A stretch of DNA of 60,293 nucleotides from Deltaproteobacteria bacterium (GCA_024280335.1 JAJRQI010000018.1:1-60293); one strand, 5' to 3'. Positions 46,848 to 55,934 are shown, counted from the first letter of the stretch. Made by a program: numbers and translations. Notes: generated by a model from the letters alone, not told the origin.

Positions 46848-46863
46848 TTGTGTATATGCACAA
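46848..46863. promoter_or_regulatory. small inverted repeat upstream of the NifX-like gene
   Basis: TTGTGTATATGCACAA has 5-bp arms (TTGTG/CACAA) around a 6-bp centre, about 20-35 bp upstream of the start codon. It is a possible operator for the DUF134 protein, but the short arms make this tentative. Confidence 0.3.
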
Positions 46864-46924
46864 AATATTCTCAAGTCATGCAGATGTCAATATATAAAAA
46901 TAGTTTTCTACACTTTTTTGTGTG

Positions 46925-46975
46925 GAAAAAATCGAACGCCCCTGCAATGAAATGCAGGGGCGTTCGGTTTTTTTG
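46925..46975. terminator. bidirectional terminator
   Basis: A 14-bp stem CGAACGCCCCTGCA / TGCAGGGGCGTTCG (46933-46946 / 46953-46966) has T-runs on both strands. It ends the minus-strand flavoprotein transcript before the NifX-like gene. Confidence 0.92.
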
Positions 46976-46998
46976 TTGCTGTTTCAGTGGTGCCGAAA

Positions 46999-49140
46999 TC
47001 AGCCGCGTCGCCATTGATGATACTTCTCGGCCCAGCGCAGCAGCCGTTGCGGGGCATGATTCTTTTTCCAGACTCCGGCAGCCATCTTGTTCGCTTCGGC
47101 CATGGTCGGATAGCTGTGGATGGTGCCGAGAATTTTGTTCAGCCCCAGGTTGTGTTTCATCGCCAAGACGTATTCGGCCAGCAGATCCCCGGCGTGAGCA
47201 GCGACGATCGTGACACCGAGGATCTTGTCAGTGCCCGGCTTGGTCAATACCTTGACCCAGCCATAATCCTCACTGTCGGCAATCGCCCGATCCAGATCAT
47301 CGATGCCGTAGCGGGTCACCTCAAAGGGGACATTCTGCGCTTGCGCCTCGGTTTCGTTCAGGCCGACCCGGGCCACTTCAGCATCGGTGAAGGTGGCCCA
47401 GGGGATCACCCGATAATCGGCCTTGAAACTCTTGAATTGACCGAACAGGGCATTCACCGCAGCGTACCAGGCCTGATGTGCGGCAGTATGGGTAAACTGG
47501 TAGGGACCGGCGACATCCCCGGCGCAGAGGATGTTGGGGAAGTTGGTACGCAGGAAGGGGTCTGTGGCAACCGTGCCCTGCGGGCTGATCTGAACTCCTA
47601 ATTCCTCCAACCCGAAGCCGGTTACCTTGGGCTTGCGGCCGACGGCGACCAGTAGCTGGTCGAATTCAATCTCGACGGTTTCGCCCTGCTGTTCGCAGAC
47701 CAGCAGCTTACGACCCGATTCAATTTTCACCTGCTTGGCGGCATGGCCGGTCAAGACACGAATCCCTTCCTCGCAAAACTTCTGCTTGATGAACTCGCTG
47801 ACCTCGGGGTCTTCGCGGCCCATGATCCGCGGCAGCATCTCAACCTGGGTCACCTGGCTGCCGAGCCGGGCGAACGCCTGGGTCAACTCACTGCCGATCG
47901 GCCCGCCACCCAGCACCAGTAACTTTTTCGGAAGTTCGCGCAGCTCCCAGAGATTGTCAGAAGTCAGGTAGTCGATCTGCTCCAATCCGGCGATCGACGG
48001 CACAAAGGGGGCGGCACCGGTGGCAACAATAATGCTGCGGGTGGTTAGCAGCTGACCGTTCACCTTAACGGTCCAGGGAGAGACGATAGTGGCCTCCCCG
48101 GCAATCACCTCAACGCCGAGCTCGGTATAACGCTCGACTGAGTCGTGCGGTGCAACCTTTTCCACCACCTGTTGAACCCGCTCCATCACCGCAGAGAAAT
48201 CGAATTCAATCTCAGCTTTGTTGAAACCGAACTCCTTTGCTCGGCTGGCATAGGAAAGCATCCTGGCACTGCGGATCAGCGCCTTGCTCGGCACACAACC
48301 GCTGTTCAGGCAATCGCCGCCCAGCTTATGCTTTTCGATCAGCGCCACCTTGGCCTTGACCGCCGCAGCGATATAGCTGCTGACCAGTCCGGCACTGCCG
48401 CCGCCGAGCACTACCAGATTGTAATCAAACTTCTGCGGCCGCTGATAATCAGCATAGATCTTGCGGGCCTGAACGATCGTGAGCAGCTTTTTGGCGACCA
48501 AGGGAAAGATCCCGAGCAGGGCAAAGGAGAGGATCAACCCCGGCGAGAGAATTCCGCCGGCACTCTCCAACTGGCCGATCTGGGTACCGGCGTTGACATA
48601 GACAATGGTGCCGGCAAGCATCCCGACCTGACTGACCAGGTAAAACAGCGAGGTCTTCAACGGCGTCAACCCCATCACCAGGTTGATAACGAAGAAGGGA
48701 AAGAGCGGCACCAGCCGCAGCGAGAAGAGATAGAAAGCACCCTCTTTTTCCACTCCGTCATTGATCGCCTTCAGCTTGTCGCCAAATTTGCCCTGTACCC
48801 AGTCGCGCAACAGAAACCGGGAAACCAGAAACGCCAGAGTGGCGCCGATACTGCTGGCAAAGCTGACCACGATCAGCGCCGTCCAGAGCCCGAACAGCGC
48901 CCCGCCGGCCAGGGTCATCACCGTCGCACCCGGCAAGGAGAGCGCAGTCACCGTAATGTAGACGACAAAATAGCTCAGCAGGGTCGAAAAACGATTCTGC
49001 TGATAATAATCGTTGAACGCCGCTTGCTGACTCTTTAAATATTCAAGGGTGAGATACTGTCCGAAATCGAAAGCAAAAAATGCAATCAGCAGGGCAAATA
49101 TCAGCAGAATCAGGATAATTTTTGTCGTACGACTCTTCAT
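46999..49140 (-). CDS. fusion of TVP38/TMEM64-type membrane domain and FAD disulfide oxidoreductase
   Basis: This 713-residue protein has an N-terminal membrane part (about residues 1-215) of the TVP38/TMEM64 (DedA-like) type, with TLAGGALFGLWTALIVV, FLVSRFLL and LRLVPLFPFFVINLVMGLTPL. A pyridine nucleotide-disulfide oxidoreductase of the MerA/Lpd type follows (about 235-713), with FAD site VVLGGGSAGLVSSY, redox-active pair in GGDCLNSGCVPSKA, NAD site LVLGGGPIGSELTQAF and C-terminal dimerisation domain. There is no N-terminal HMA domain and no C-terminal Cys pair, so mercury reduction is unlikely. The substrate is unknown; membrane-linked thiol or quinone reduction is possible. Confidence 0.9.
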   Translation of the reverse strand: MKSRTTKIILILLIFALLIAFFAFDFGQYLTLEYLKSQQAAFNDYYQQNRFSTLLSYFVVYITVTALSLPGATVMTLAGGALFGLWTALIVVSFASSIGATLAFLVSRFLLRDWVQGKFGDKLKAINDGVEKEGAFYLFSLRLVPLFPFFVINLVMGLTPLKTSLFYLVSQVGMLAGTIVYVNAGTQIGQLESAGGILSPGLILSFALLGIFPLVAKKLLTIVQARKIYADYQRPQKFDYNLVVLGGGSAGLVSSYIAAAVKAKVALIEKHKLGGDCLNSGCVPSKALIRSARMLSYASRAKEFGFNKAEIEFDFSAVMERVQQVVEKVAPHDSVERYTELGVEVIAGEATIVSPWTVKVNGQLLTTRSIIVATGAAPFVPSIAGLEQIDYLTSDNLWELRELPKKLLVLGGGPIGSELTQAFARLGSQVTQVEMLPRIMGREDPEVSEFIKQKFCEEGIRVLTGHAAKQVKIESGRKLLVCEQQGETVEIEFDQLLVAVGRKPKVTGFGLEELGVQISPQGTVATDPFLRTNFPNILCAGDVAGPYQFTHTAAHQAWYAAVNALFGQFKSFKADYRVIPWATFTDAEVARVGLNETEAQAQNVPFEVTRYGIDDLDRAIADSEDYGWVKVLTKPGTDKILGVTIVAAHAGDLLAEYVLAMKHNLGLNKILGTIHSYPTMAEANKMAAGVWKKNHAPQRLLRWAEKYHQWRRG

Positions 49141-49330
49141 AACATTATCTCCACGGCAGTGGCCTCAGGTTTCGGAGCAAGTCTAACAGAAGGCAAAGCA
49201 GATTATACACTGTTGATATCGTAAATTCCCTACGTAGATTATCACCAAAAATGTAATGAATTGCAATATCTACTTATTCGCATATTAAATTACATCGGAA
49301 TTGAGCCTTTCCATCCAGCCCAACTACTAA

Positions 49331-49362
49331 AAAAAGGGTGCCCTTACGGACACCCTTTTTTT
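49331..49362. terminator. terminator after the MopE-like gene
   Basis: The hairpin AAAAAGGGTGCCC..GGACACCCTTTTTTT, with one mismatch, has A/T tracts on both sides, so it can work on either strand. It stands 45 nt past the MopE-like stop codon. Confidence 0.85.
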
Positions 49363-49406
49363 GCTGGCTATTGATCTGTCAGCCTTAAACGATTAGCAAA
49401 TCAAGC

Positions 49407-50465
49407 TCAATCGTCAGACCGCTCTTTGTGCTCTTTCTTCGAACGCTTCTTTTTCTTCTCTTTTTTCTTCTCTTTTTTCTCGTCGTCGTGATCATCATCG
49501 CCGTCGTCGTCCTGCCCGCAGTTAGCCAAGGCTTCTGCGATAGACTTGATCTGATCGTCGGACAGGGAACTCAGGAAGCTCATGCCGCCTTCGTTTTCAG
49601 CAATGGCTTCCATGATCTCCTTGGCATCTTCGCCGCAAACATCAGAATTAGATAGATCCCCGTGGCAGCTTACGCAGTTGTTTTCATACAGGGTCACACC
49701 GTCTTCGTTGCCGCCCATGCCGCAACCTTCATCGACATTGCCGTCGCAGTCGTTGTCGATGGCATCGCCGCAAAGCTCTGGAGCGCCCGGGAAGATCATG
49801 GCGTCGCTATCGTTACAATCCTGCACGGTGTTGCATCCCGCCTGGGCAAAGAAGCCGTCAGCGTCAGCATCGGTGCAACTCGGCGGTGCCGGGCAGGCGG
49901 TAGTGTCCTGGCCGTCGGTCAAGCCGTCGCAGTTATTGTCGATACCGTCGGCACAACGCTCGGCAGCAGCGGGGTTAATCGCCGGATCCATATCGTTGCA
50001 GTCGAGCACACCGCAATCAAGACCTGGAGTGGCGGCGAAGTAGCTGTCCATATCGGCATCGATACAGGTCGGCGTCGGTGGGGCTGGGCAAGCCATGGTG
50101 TCCTGTCCATCGATCAGGCCGTCGCAGTTGTTGTCGATCCCGTCGCCGCAGATTTCAGTAGCGCCAGGGTTAATCGAGGCGTCCATGTCGTTGCAGTCGC
50201 CCTGATTTTCGGTGAAACCGTCGCCATCATCATCGACATCATTAGGATTGACTGGCGGGCAAAAGAAGGCCCAATCACTGGCTTTTGCCGCTGTTTTTGC
50301 CGGGGTGTTGGCTTTGAAGTCTCCTGAGACATGACAGAGAGTGCAGTCGCCGGTGAAGGGCGTGGAGGGACAGTTGGCGTTGACCTGATTAGCAATTGAA
50401 CTGAAAGCGAAAGCGGTTGAGGCAAGGACAAGCATTGCCAATGACAGAAGTAGAACTCTTTTCAT
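49407..50465 (-). CDS. secreted di-heme c-type cytochrome with MopE-type metal-binding repeats
   Basis: The 352-residue product has a signal peptide (MKRVLLLSLAMLVLASTAFAF), a first heme site CTLCH near residue 42, and three MopE-like Asp/Cys repeats (about 85-255), each of the form CNDxD..P.A...C.D.IDN.CDG. A class I cytochrome c-like domain follows with heme site CVSCH (about 267) and the helix LSDDQIKSIAEALA. It ends in a tail of Asp followed by Lys blocks (about 318-352). MopE repeats bind Ca or Cu in other proteins. Extracellular or outer-surface electron transfer is a reasonable guess. GGAGG lies 5 nt before the ATG. Confidence 0.88.
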   Translation of the reverse strand: MKRVLLLSLAMLVLASTAFAFSSIANQVNANCPSTPFTGDCTLCHVSGDFKANTPAKTAAKASDWAFFCPPVNPNDVDDDGDGFTENQGDCNDMDASINPGATEICGDGIDNNCDGLIDGQDTMACPAPPTPTCIDADMDSYFAATPGLDCGVLDCNDMDPAINPAAAERCADGIDNNCDGLTDGQDTTACPAPPSCTDADADGFFAQAGCNTVQDCNDSDAMIFPGAPELCGDAIDNDCDGNVDEGCGMGGNEDGVTLYENNCVSCHGDLSNSDVCGEDAKEIMEAIAENEGGMSFLSSLSDDQIKSIAEALANCGQDDDGDDDHDDEKKEKKKEKKKKRSKKEHKERSDD

Positions 50466-50615
50466 TTTGACCTCCCGAGTCTTTACATTTAGGTTGCCTG
50501 AAGGCATTGGTGAGCGTAGCAATTCAGCCGGAATGACAGAGAGCAGCGATGGATTCAAAGCAATCGGCGCCAGCTCCGATTGCTCTTTATGGATTCACAG
50601 CTCAAAGTAAACAAA

Positions 50616-50766
50616 CTCGTAACTATTCAGCATAATCTGAATTGATTGGCAAAAACGTCTGTCATCCCCGAATGATTCTATCGGGGATCCATGGTTTTCA
50701 GTCTGGATTCCCGATTACACCCCCTGGAATGACGGTTTAATTAATTGTGCTGAATAGTCACACGAA
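50616..50766. repeat. composite palindromic element with a REP core
   Basis: The core (50661-50734) starts GTCATCCCCG and ends GGAATGAC, the same family as the element at the window end. It is flanked by a longer imperfect inverted repeat, left CTCGTAACTATTCAGCATAAT, right the complement of ACTATTCAGCACAAT. The motif CGTAACTATTCA also occurs at 8698-8709. This looks like a small non-autonomous element or nested repeats. Confidence 0.7.
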
Positions 50767-51097
50767 CTCGGTATAACTGCATATTCGATACCGATTTAGT
50801 TATATTTAATTTTTGCATTTCAAACAACCGTCATTATTTATTTACGGCAGCAAAAGTCGCTCATTAGCGAACAACAACCATCCAGGATTACAGTCATTTG
50901 GCTGAGCAGTGCCGCGTTTTCGCTACCCTCGCCCGCTTGCAGCCCCCTAACAGCCAAAACGACCTCCAGGAAAGTTAAGTGTGCAAACCCACCACCCTTT
51001 TACTATATCCAATTAAGTGCCTGAAACAAATTAGCCAAAGCTAACTCTGTTGTGATATGGTGATTAACTGTTCCCCAATTTCAGATGGTGAAGATAG
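50767..51097 (+). other. AT-rich intergenic region upstream of a secreted unknown
   Basis: It holds a 6-bp hairpin (CGGTAT/ATACCG) near 50769-50795 and scattered AT tracts. I see no gene, riboswitch or convincing promoter. Confidence 0.4.
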
Positions 51098-51577
51098 ATG
51101 CCGCGATTTCTTTTGACATTATTCCTGCTATCCGTCTGTGGATTGATTTTTCCACCGCCGACGCTGGCGGACAAAATCACGGCAGCGCAGATGCAGCAAC
51201 TACTGCAAACCTGGCCACCGAACGGCTGGCATTTGACGCCCCCCGGTGCCGACGCCCCCTTCCCCGCCTACATTGCCGATGGCGAGTTTTCCGGGACTAT
51301 CTATCGGCAAAATACACCGAAAAAACTCTGGTCCGCGCACCTCAGCATCACCGACCAACAAACCCCGGAACAAGCCAAACGGATGCTGAACAACTTTCTC
51401 TACTGTGAGGAAACACAGCACAAAAACTATCCGGCCCGGACTTGCACCACCCTGGGAGAGGATCTGGGCCGTCGCAGCCTGGCCTACGCTGTCGAACGCT
51501 ATCTGATCGAGATTTCGGTCATCGGACCGATCCCCCTGCAATTGCCTGAGCTTGACCTCAAGATACCGAACCAATAA
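51098..51577 (+). CDS. secreted protein of unknown function
   Basis: The 159-residue product has a signal peptide (LLTLFLLSVCGLIFPPPTLA) and a mature part of about 135 residues with two cysteines (FLYCEE, RTCTTLG) and a proline-rich start. I do not recognise a family. The ribosome binding site is weak (AAGATAG). It stands alone, followed by a 281-nt gap before the liv operon on the same strand. Confidence 0.7.
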   Translation: MPRFLLTLFLLSVCGLIFPPPTLADKITAAQMQQLLQTWPPNGWHLTPPGADAPFPAYIADGEFSGTIYRQNTPKKLWSAHLSITDQQTPEQAKRMLNNFLYCEETQHKNYPARTCTTLGEDLGRRSLAYAVERYLIEISVIGPIPLQLPELDLKIPNQ

Positions 51578-51858
51578 CCGAGCAAGAAAATTTTGCGGAG
51601 TTACCCCGAGCGATTCTGCTCTATTTGAATTTTCCTCAAACGTATTTTCCATAAAATTGTTGCTTTTTTTCTCCAGATGAAAAATGATGCGGGTTGATTC
51701 ACAGATCAGATCAACGGTATTCGAATGGAGGAACCGCACAGGTAACTCAAGGTGAGCAAAGACGCCGCCATAGCAGGAACTTACATCCAGCTGGGCGGTT
51801 TTTTATTTGCTGCATTTGCAGCCTGGTTTCATCACCACATTGATATGGAGGAAAGCGT
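51578..51858 (+). other. leader region of the liv operon
   Basis: It contains an inverted repeat GTTGAT-N11-ATCAAC (51693-51698 / 51710-51715) and, about 50 nt further, CCGCC..GGCGG followed by TTTTTT, which looks like a loose terminator or attenuator. I see no gene in it. Confidence 0.35.
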
Positions 51859-53025
51859 ATGAGAAGAATTCTGAATGTCCTGTTGATCAGCAGCATCGCC
51901 ATGATGCTGGCCGTTCCGGCCATGGCCGCCGACACCATCAAGATCGGCTTCAACATCCCGATGACCGGGGACATCCCCAAGGTCGGCGAATCCTCCAAGC
52001 GCTCCGCGGAAATGCTCAAAGCCGATATCAACGGCGCCGGCGGCCTTGAGGTCGGCGGCAAAAAATACATGCTCGAATTCGTCTATGAGGACAACGAGGC
52101 CAAGGCCGAATCGGCGGTCACCACCGCCCTGAAGCTGATCGAAAGGGACGAAATCCTCGCCATGATCGGCCCCAACTCCTCAAAGCAAGCAGTTCCTGCC
52201 GGTCAGATAGCCGATGATAACGGCGTGGTTATGGTCTCCCCCTGGTCGACCAACCCCGACACCACCTTAGACCGTCCCTGGGTTTTTCGCGCCGCGTTCC
52301 TTGACCCCTTCCAGGGTCCGGTGGCGGTCAACTTTGCTGTCGAGACCTTCAACGCCAAAACCGCCGGCGTCCTTTACGATTTGTCGAACGATTATTCCAA
52401 GGGACTGGCGGAAATTTTTAAAGATGTTTTCGAAACAAAGATGGGTGCAAATACCGTCCTCGCCTTTGAAAGTCACGGCACCAAGGATCAGGATTTTTCT
52501 GCTCAGCTGACCAAAATCATTGCCACCAAGCCTGACTTTATCTTTGTTCCGGACAACTACAACCAGGTCGCGCTGATCGTCCAGCAAGCCCGGCAACTCG
52601 GCTACAAGGGTGAGTTCATGGGTTCCGACGCCTGGGGTTCTTCTGAGTTGATGACCCTCTGCGGCGATGTCTGCAAAGGGCTGCATTTCTCTACCCATTA
52701 CGCCGCAGCCGGCGCAACCGGTGCGACCAAGGTCTTCATCGATCGCTATACCGCCAAATATGGCGAAACCCCTGACGACGTTGCCGCGCTGACCTGGGAT
52801 GCGACCCGCGTGGTACTGCTGGCGGTGCAAAACGCCGGCAAGCTGACCGGCAAATTGAAGAAAGATCGGAAAGCCGTCCGTAAAGGGATGCAGGCGATCG
52901 CAAGTTTCTCCGGCATCACCGGCAACATGAAGTTTGATGACCAGGGCGACCCGGTCAAATGTGCCGTTGTGGTACAGATCAGTCAGACCGGCGAATTCGA
53001 ATTCAAAAAGTCGGTTTGCCCGTAA
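51859..53025 (+). CDS. livJ: branched-chain amino-acid ABC transporter, periplasmic binding protein
   Basis: This 388-residue binding protein of the LivJ/LivK type (peripla_BP_6) has a signal peptide (MRRILNVLLISSIAMMLAVPAMAA); the mature start is DTIKIGFNIPMTGDIP. Further motifs are MIGPNSSKQAVPAGQIADDNGV and PDDVAALTWDATRV. GGAGGA precedes the ATG. It is first in a five-gene liv operon. The ligand may be Leu/Ile/Val, but family members in anaerobes also bind aromatic acids or other solutes, so the symbol is by operon type. Confidence 0.93.
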   Translation: MRRILNVLLISSIAMMLAVPAMAADTIKIGFNIPMTGDIPKVGESSKRSAEMLKADINGAGGLEVGGKKYMLEFVYEDNEAKAESAVTTALKLIERDEILAMIGPNSSKQAVPAGQIADDNGVVMVSPWSTNPDTTLDRPWVFRAAFLDPFQGPVAVNFAVETFNAKTAGVLYDLSNDYSKGLAEIFKDVFETKMGANTVLAFESHGTKDQDFSAQLTKIIATKPDFIFVPDNYNQVALIVQQARQLGYKGEFMGSDAWGSSELMTLCGDVCKGLHFSTHYAAAGATGATKVFIDRYTAKYGETPDDVAALTWDATRVVLLAVQNAGKLTGKLKKDRKAVRKGMQAIASFSGITGNMKFDDQGDPVKCAVVVQISQTGEFEFKKSVCP

Positions 53026-53067
53026 TTAATTCAAACGTAGTCCAGTTTTAAATAAAGTTAGGCAAAC

Positions 53068-53101
53068 AGGAGGTCGGGGATTTTCTCCGGCCTCCTTCCT
53101 T
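53068..53101 (+). terminator. hairpin between livJ and livH (partial terminator)
   Basis: Arms AGGAGGTCGGGGA (53068-53080) and TCTCCGGCCTCCT (53084-53096) pair with two G-T wobbles around TTT, followed by a weak T-rich tail. It would raise binding-protein mRNA above the permease mRNAs. Confidence 0.6.
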
Positions 53102-53133
53102 GCCAGCCATCGGTGTGCCGATAAAGGTCGTTC

Positions 53134-54045
53134 ATGCTAGAAAGTATCATTCAAAATATTATCAACGCGCTGCAATGGGGCAGTTTTTATGCCCTGATCG
53201 CCCTCGGTTACACCCTGGTTTACGGGGTCCTGACGCTGATAAACTTCGCCCATGGCGATGTTTTCATGGTCGGCGCCTATATCGCTTTTTTTGTCTCCAC
53301 CTTTTTCCTTTCAGCCCTGGCCTTGCCGGGCTGGGTGGCGTTGGCACTCTGTATTCCGCTGACGATGATTCTGACCGCGATGGTCGGCGTCACCCTGGAA
53401 CGGATCGCCTATCGACCGCTACGCAAAAAGGGTGCACATCGACTCTACGTGGTCATTACCGCCTTGATGTGCGGCCTGATTCTTGAGCACGCCAACCTGG
53501 CGATTCTCGGTGCCAGCCGCAAAGCGTTTCCACCACTGATTGAGGTGCATGTTTACAATATCGGCGGCGTGACCTTTACCAACCTGAAGGTCGCCGTCAT
53601 CATCACCGCCATTCTAGTCTTCCTGTTTCTCCACTGGGTAGTGACCAAAACCCGGGTCGGCATGGCGATGCGCGCCATCTCCTACGACAAGTTCGCCGTC
53701 CCCTTGATGGGGATTCCACTCGATCAGATTATCGTCGTCACCTTTGTGCTCGGCTCCGGCTTTGCCGGTCTGGCGGGATTGCTGTTCGCCATGAGTTATC
53801 CGGTACTCGATCCCTACATGGGTGCGCTGATCGGCTGGAAGGCGTTTATTGCTGCGGTGGTCGGCGGAATTGGTGATATCCGCGGGGCATTTCTGGGCGG
53901 CTTTCTGCTCGGCGCAGTCGAAATTATGGTGGTCGCCTTCTTCCCCTCGACTTTCCGTGACCTGATCGCCTTTAGCGTATTGCTGATGATACTGACCTGG
54001 AAACCGACCGGGCTGTTCGGTATCGCCAAGACCACGAAGATCTAG
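53134..54045 (+). CDS. livH: branched-chain amino-acid ABC transporter permease LivH
   Basis: This 303-residue permease has about eight hydrophobic segments, an early ALGYTLVYGVLTLINFAHGD and the conserved cytoplasmic loop region MRAISYDKFAVPLMGIPLDQII, then VGGIGDIRGAFLGGFLLGAVE. It forms the membrane channel with LivM. It stops with TAG 12 nt before livM. Confidence 0.95.
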   Translation: MLESIIQNIINALQWGSFYALIALGYTLVYGVLTLINFAHGDVFMVGAYIAFFVSTFFLSALALPGWVALALCIPLTMILTAMVGVTLERIAYRPLRKKGAHRLYVVITALMCGLILEHANLAILGASRKAFPPLIEVHVYNIGGVTFTNLKVAVIITAILVFLFLHWVVTKTRVGMAMRAISYDKFAVPLMGIPLDQIIVVTFVLGSGFAGLAGLLFAMSYPVLDPYMGALIGWKAFIAAVVGGIGDIRGAFLGGFLLGAVEIMVVAFFPSTFRDLIAFSVLLMILTWKPTGLFGIAKTTKI

Positions 54046-54057
54046 GGGGGCGATAAT

Positions 54058-55137
54058 ATGTTACGACGTTATTCCGTCCACCTGGCCCTGGCTCTCACCG
54101 GCGGGACAATCATCTACTGCGCCTACCAGGAATACCTGAGCCTCTACATCATGTCGATACTGATGTTCATGGGCGTCAACATCATTCTCTCGACCAGCCT
54201 CAACCTGGTCAACGGCTACATGGGCGAATTTTCCTGTGGCCACGCTGGCTTTATGTGTGTCGGTGCCTATGTCTCCTCAATGCTCGGGGTCTGGCTGTTC
54301 GCTAAAGATAAGGTTTTCGGCGCCGCGGTTCTCGACCCGGAATACGCCCTCTACGCATTTCCGCTGATAATTCTCACCGGTGGAGTCGCGGCGGCACTGG
54401 CCGGTGTGCTGGTGGCGGTGCCATCCTATAAAACCCGTGGCGATTATCTGGCGATCATTACCATCGCGGCCAACTTTATCATTATCAGCACCATTGAAAA
54501 CATCGGCGCAATCGGCGGCTCACGCGGTTTTATGGGGATGAAGCGGCTGGTCAATTCGATGGAGGATGTCGTCGAACTCCCTTGGATGCCGATCTGGGTG
54601 TTTGTTTTCACGATTTTCAGTATCTGGGTGATCCGCCGCTATGTCTCATCGACTTTCGGCAAGGGCGTATCGGCCATCAGTCAAGATGAAGTTGCCGCGG
54701 AGATCATGAGCGTCAACACCAACAAGATGAAAACCATCACCTTTATGCTCTCCTCTGGATTGGCCGGGATTGCCGGCGGGCTGTTTGCCTACATCCTCGG
54801 CTATGTCAATCCGGGCAGCTTCAATATCATGAAATCAACCGAAGTGCTGGTAATGGTCTATCTCGGCGGCATGGGCTCGCTCTCCGGCTCGGTGCTGTCG
54901 GCGATTCTATTTACCCTGCTGCTGGAAAGTTTCCGCTTTATCATCCCAGTGATCAACGACTTTGCTCACCAATTTCACCTGATCTCTCCCGATTACGATA
55001 TCAGCCAGGTCTGGAGATGGGTATTGATCCCGCTGCTGTTGATTATTCTGATGCAGTTCCGTCCCGAGGGGATTATGGGCAACCGTGAACTGGGCGATAT
55101 CTTCCCCCGGCTGAAGAGATTTTACAGGTTTAAATGA
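54058..55137 (+). CDS. livM: branched-chain amino-acid ABC transporter permease LivM
   Basis: This 359-residue permease has about ten hydrophobic segments, STSLNLVNGYMGEFSCGHAGFMCVGAY, KTRGDYLAIITIAANFI and VYLGGMGSLSGSVLSA, the usual LivM motifs. Its stop overlaps the livG start (ATGATG), so translation is coupled. Confidence 0.95.
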   Translation: MLRRYSVHLALALTGGTIIYCAYQEYLSLYIMSILMFMGVNIILSTSLNLVNGYMGEFSCGHAGFMCVGAYVSSMLGVWLFAKDKVFGAAVLDPEYALYAFPLIILTGGVAAALAGVLVAVPSYKTRGDYLAIITIAANFIIISTIENIGAIGGSRGFMGMKRLVNSMEDVVELPWMPIWVFVFTIFSIWVIRRYVSSTFGKGVSAISQDEVAAEIMSVNTNKMKTITFMLSSGLAGIAGGLFAYILGYVNPGSFNIMKSTEVLVMVYLGGMGSLSGSVLSAILFTLLLESFRFIIPVINDFAHQFHLISPDYDISQVWRWVLIPLLLIILMQFRPEGIMGNRELGDIFPRLKRFYRFK

Positions 55138-55934
55138 TGGCACAGACACAATTACAGACAGACCAGGCACCGGTGCTGGAGATCCGCAATTTGATCCAGA
55201 CTTTCGGTGGTCTGACTGCAGTCAATGAGTTCAACGTCAAGCTGATGCCGGGCGAACTCTCCGGACTGATCGGCCCCAACGGCGCAGGCAAGACCACCAT
55301 CTTCAACCTGGTCAGTGGTTTCTACCAACCGAGTGAAGGGCAGATCCTGATCGACGGAGTGCCGACAGCCGGCTTAAAGCCGCACCGGGTGACCGCCCTC
55401 GGCGTGGCCCGGACCTTCCAGAATATCCGCCTGTGGAACGATATGACGGTGCTCGACAACATCCGCGTCGCGCAGCACTATCAACTCGGCTACGGCTTTT
55501 TCCACGCGCTGGCCCGCAGCAAACGCTACCAGCAGCGCGAGGCTGAAATCGCCCGCGAAGCCGCCGAACTGCTCGAGGTCTTCGACCTGCAGCGCTTTGC
55601 CGCTGAATTGCCCAAAAATCTGCCCTACGGCACCCAGCGCAAGCTGGAGATCGCCCGCGCGCTCTCCAGTCACCCCAAGCTGCTGCTGCTCGATGAACCG
55701 GCCGCCGGACTCAACTCGGCCGACATTCAGGAGCTGATCCGACTGATCCGCTGGATTCACGAAAAATTCGATGTCACCATCTGGATGATCGAGCATCACA
55801 TGGACGTGATGATGGAGCTCTGCACGCAGATCAAGGTCATCGACTTCGGCCAGACCATCGCCGAGGGCAATCCGGAAACGGTCCGCAACCACCCTGCGGT
55901 CATCACCGCCTATCTGGGAGATGATAATATCTGA
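55134..55934 (+). CDS. livG: branched-chain amino-acid ABC transporter ATPase LivG
   Basis: This 266-residue ATPase has Walker A GPNGAGKTT, Q-loop in VARTFQNIRLWN, a signature region with the LivG-type sequence LPYGTQRKLEIARAL and Walker B LLLLDEPAAGLN, then the H-loop IEHHMDVM. Two adjacent ATGs (55134 and 55137) are possible starts. It overlaps livF by 1 nt (TGATG). Confidence 0.96.
   Translation: MMAQTQLQTDQAPVLEIRNLIQTFGGLTAVNEFNVKLMPGELSGLIGPNGAGKTTIFNLVSGFYQPSEGQILIDGVPTAGLKPHRVTALGVARTFQNIRLWNDMTVLDNIRVAQHYQLGYGFFHALARSKRYQQREAEIAREAAELLEVFDLQRFAAELPKNLPYGTQRKLEIARALSSHPKLLLLDEPAAGLNSADIQELIRLIRWIHEKFDVTIWMIEHHMDVMMELCTQIKVIDFGQTIAEGNPETVRNHPAVITAYLGDDNI

Noticed and set aside
46999-49140. 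Mercuric reductase
   Set aside because: The redox Cys pair is shared by the whole family; the HMA domain and C-terminal Cys pair needed for Hg(II) are absent, and a TVP38 domain is present instead.
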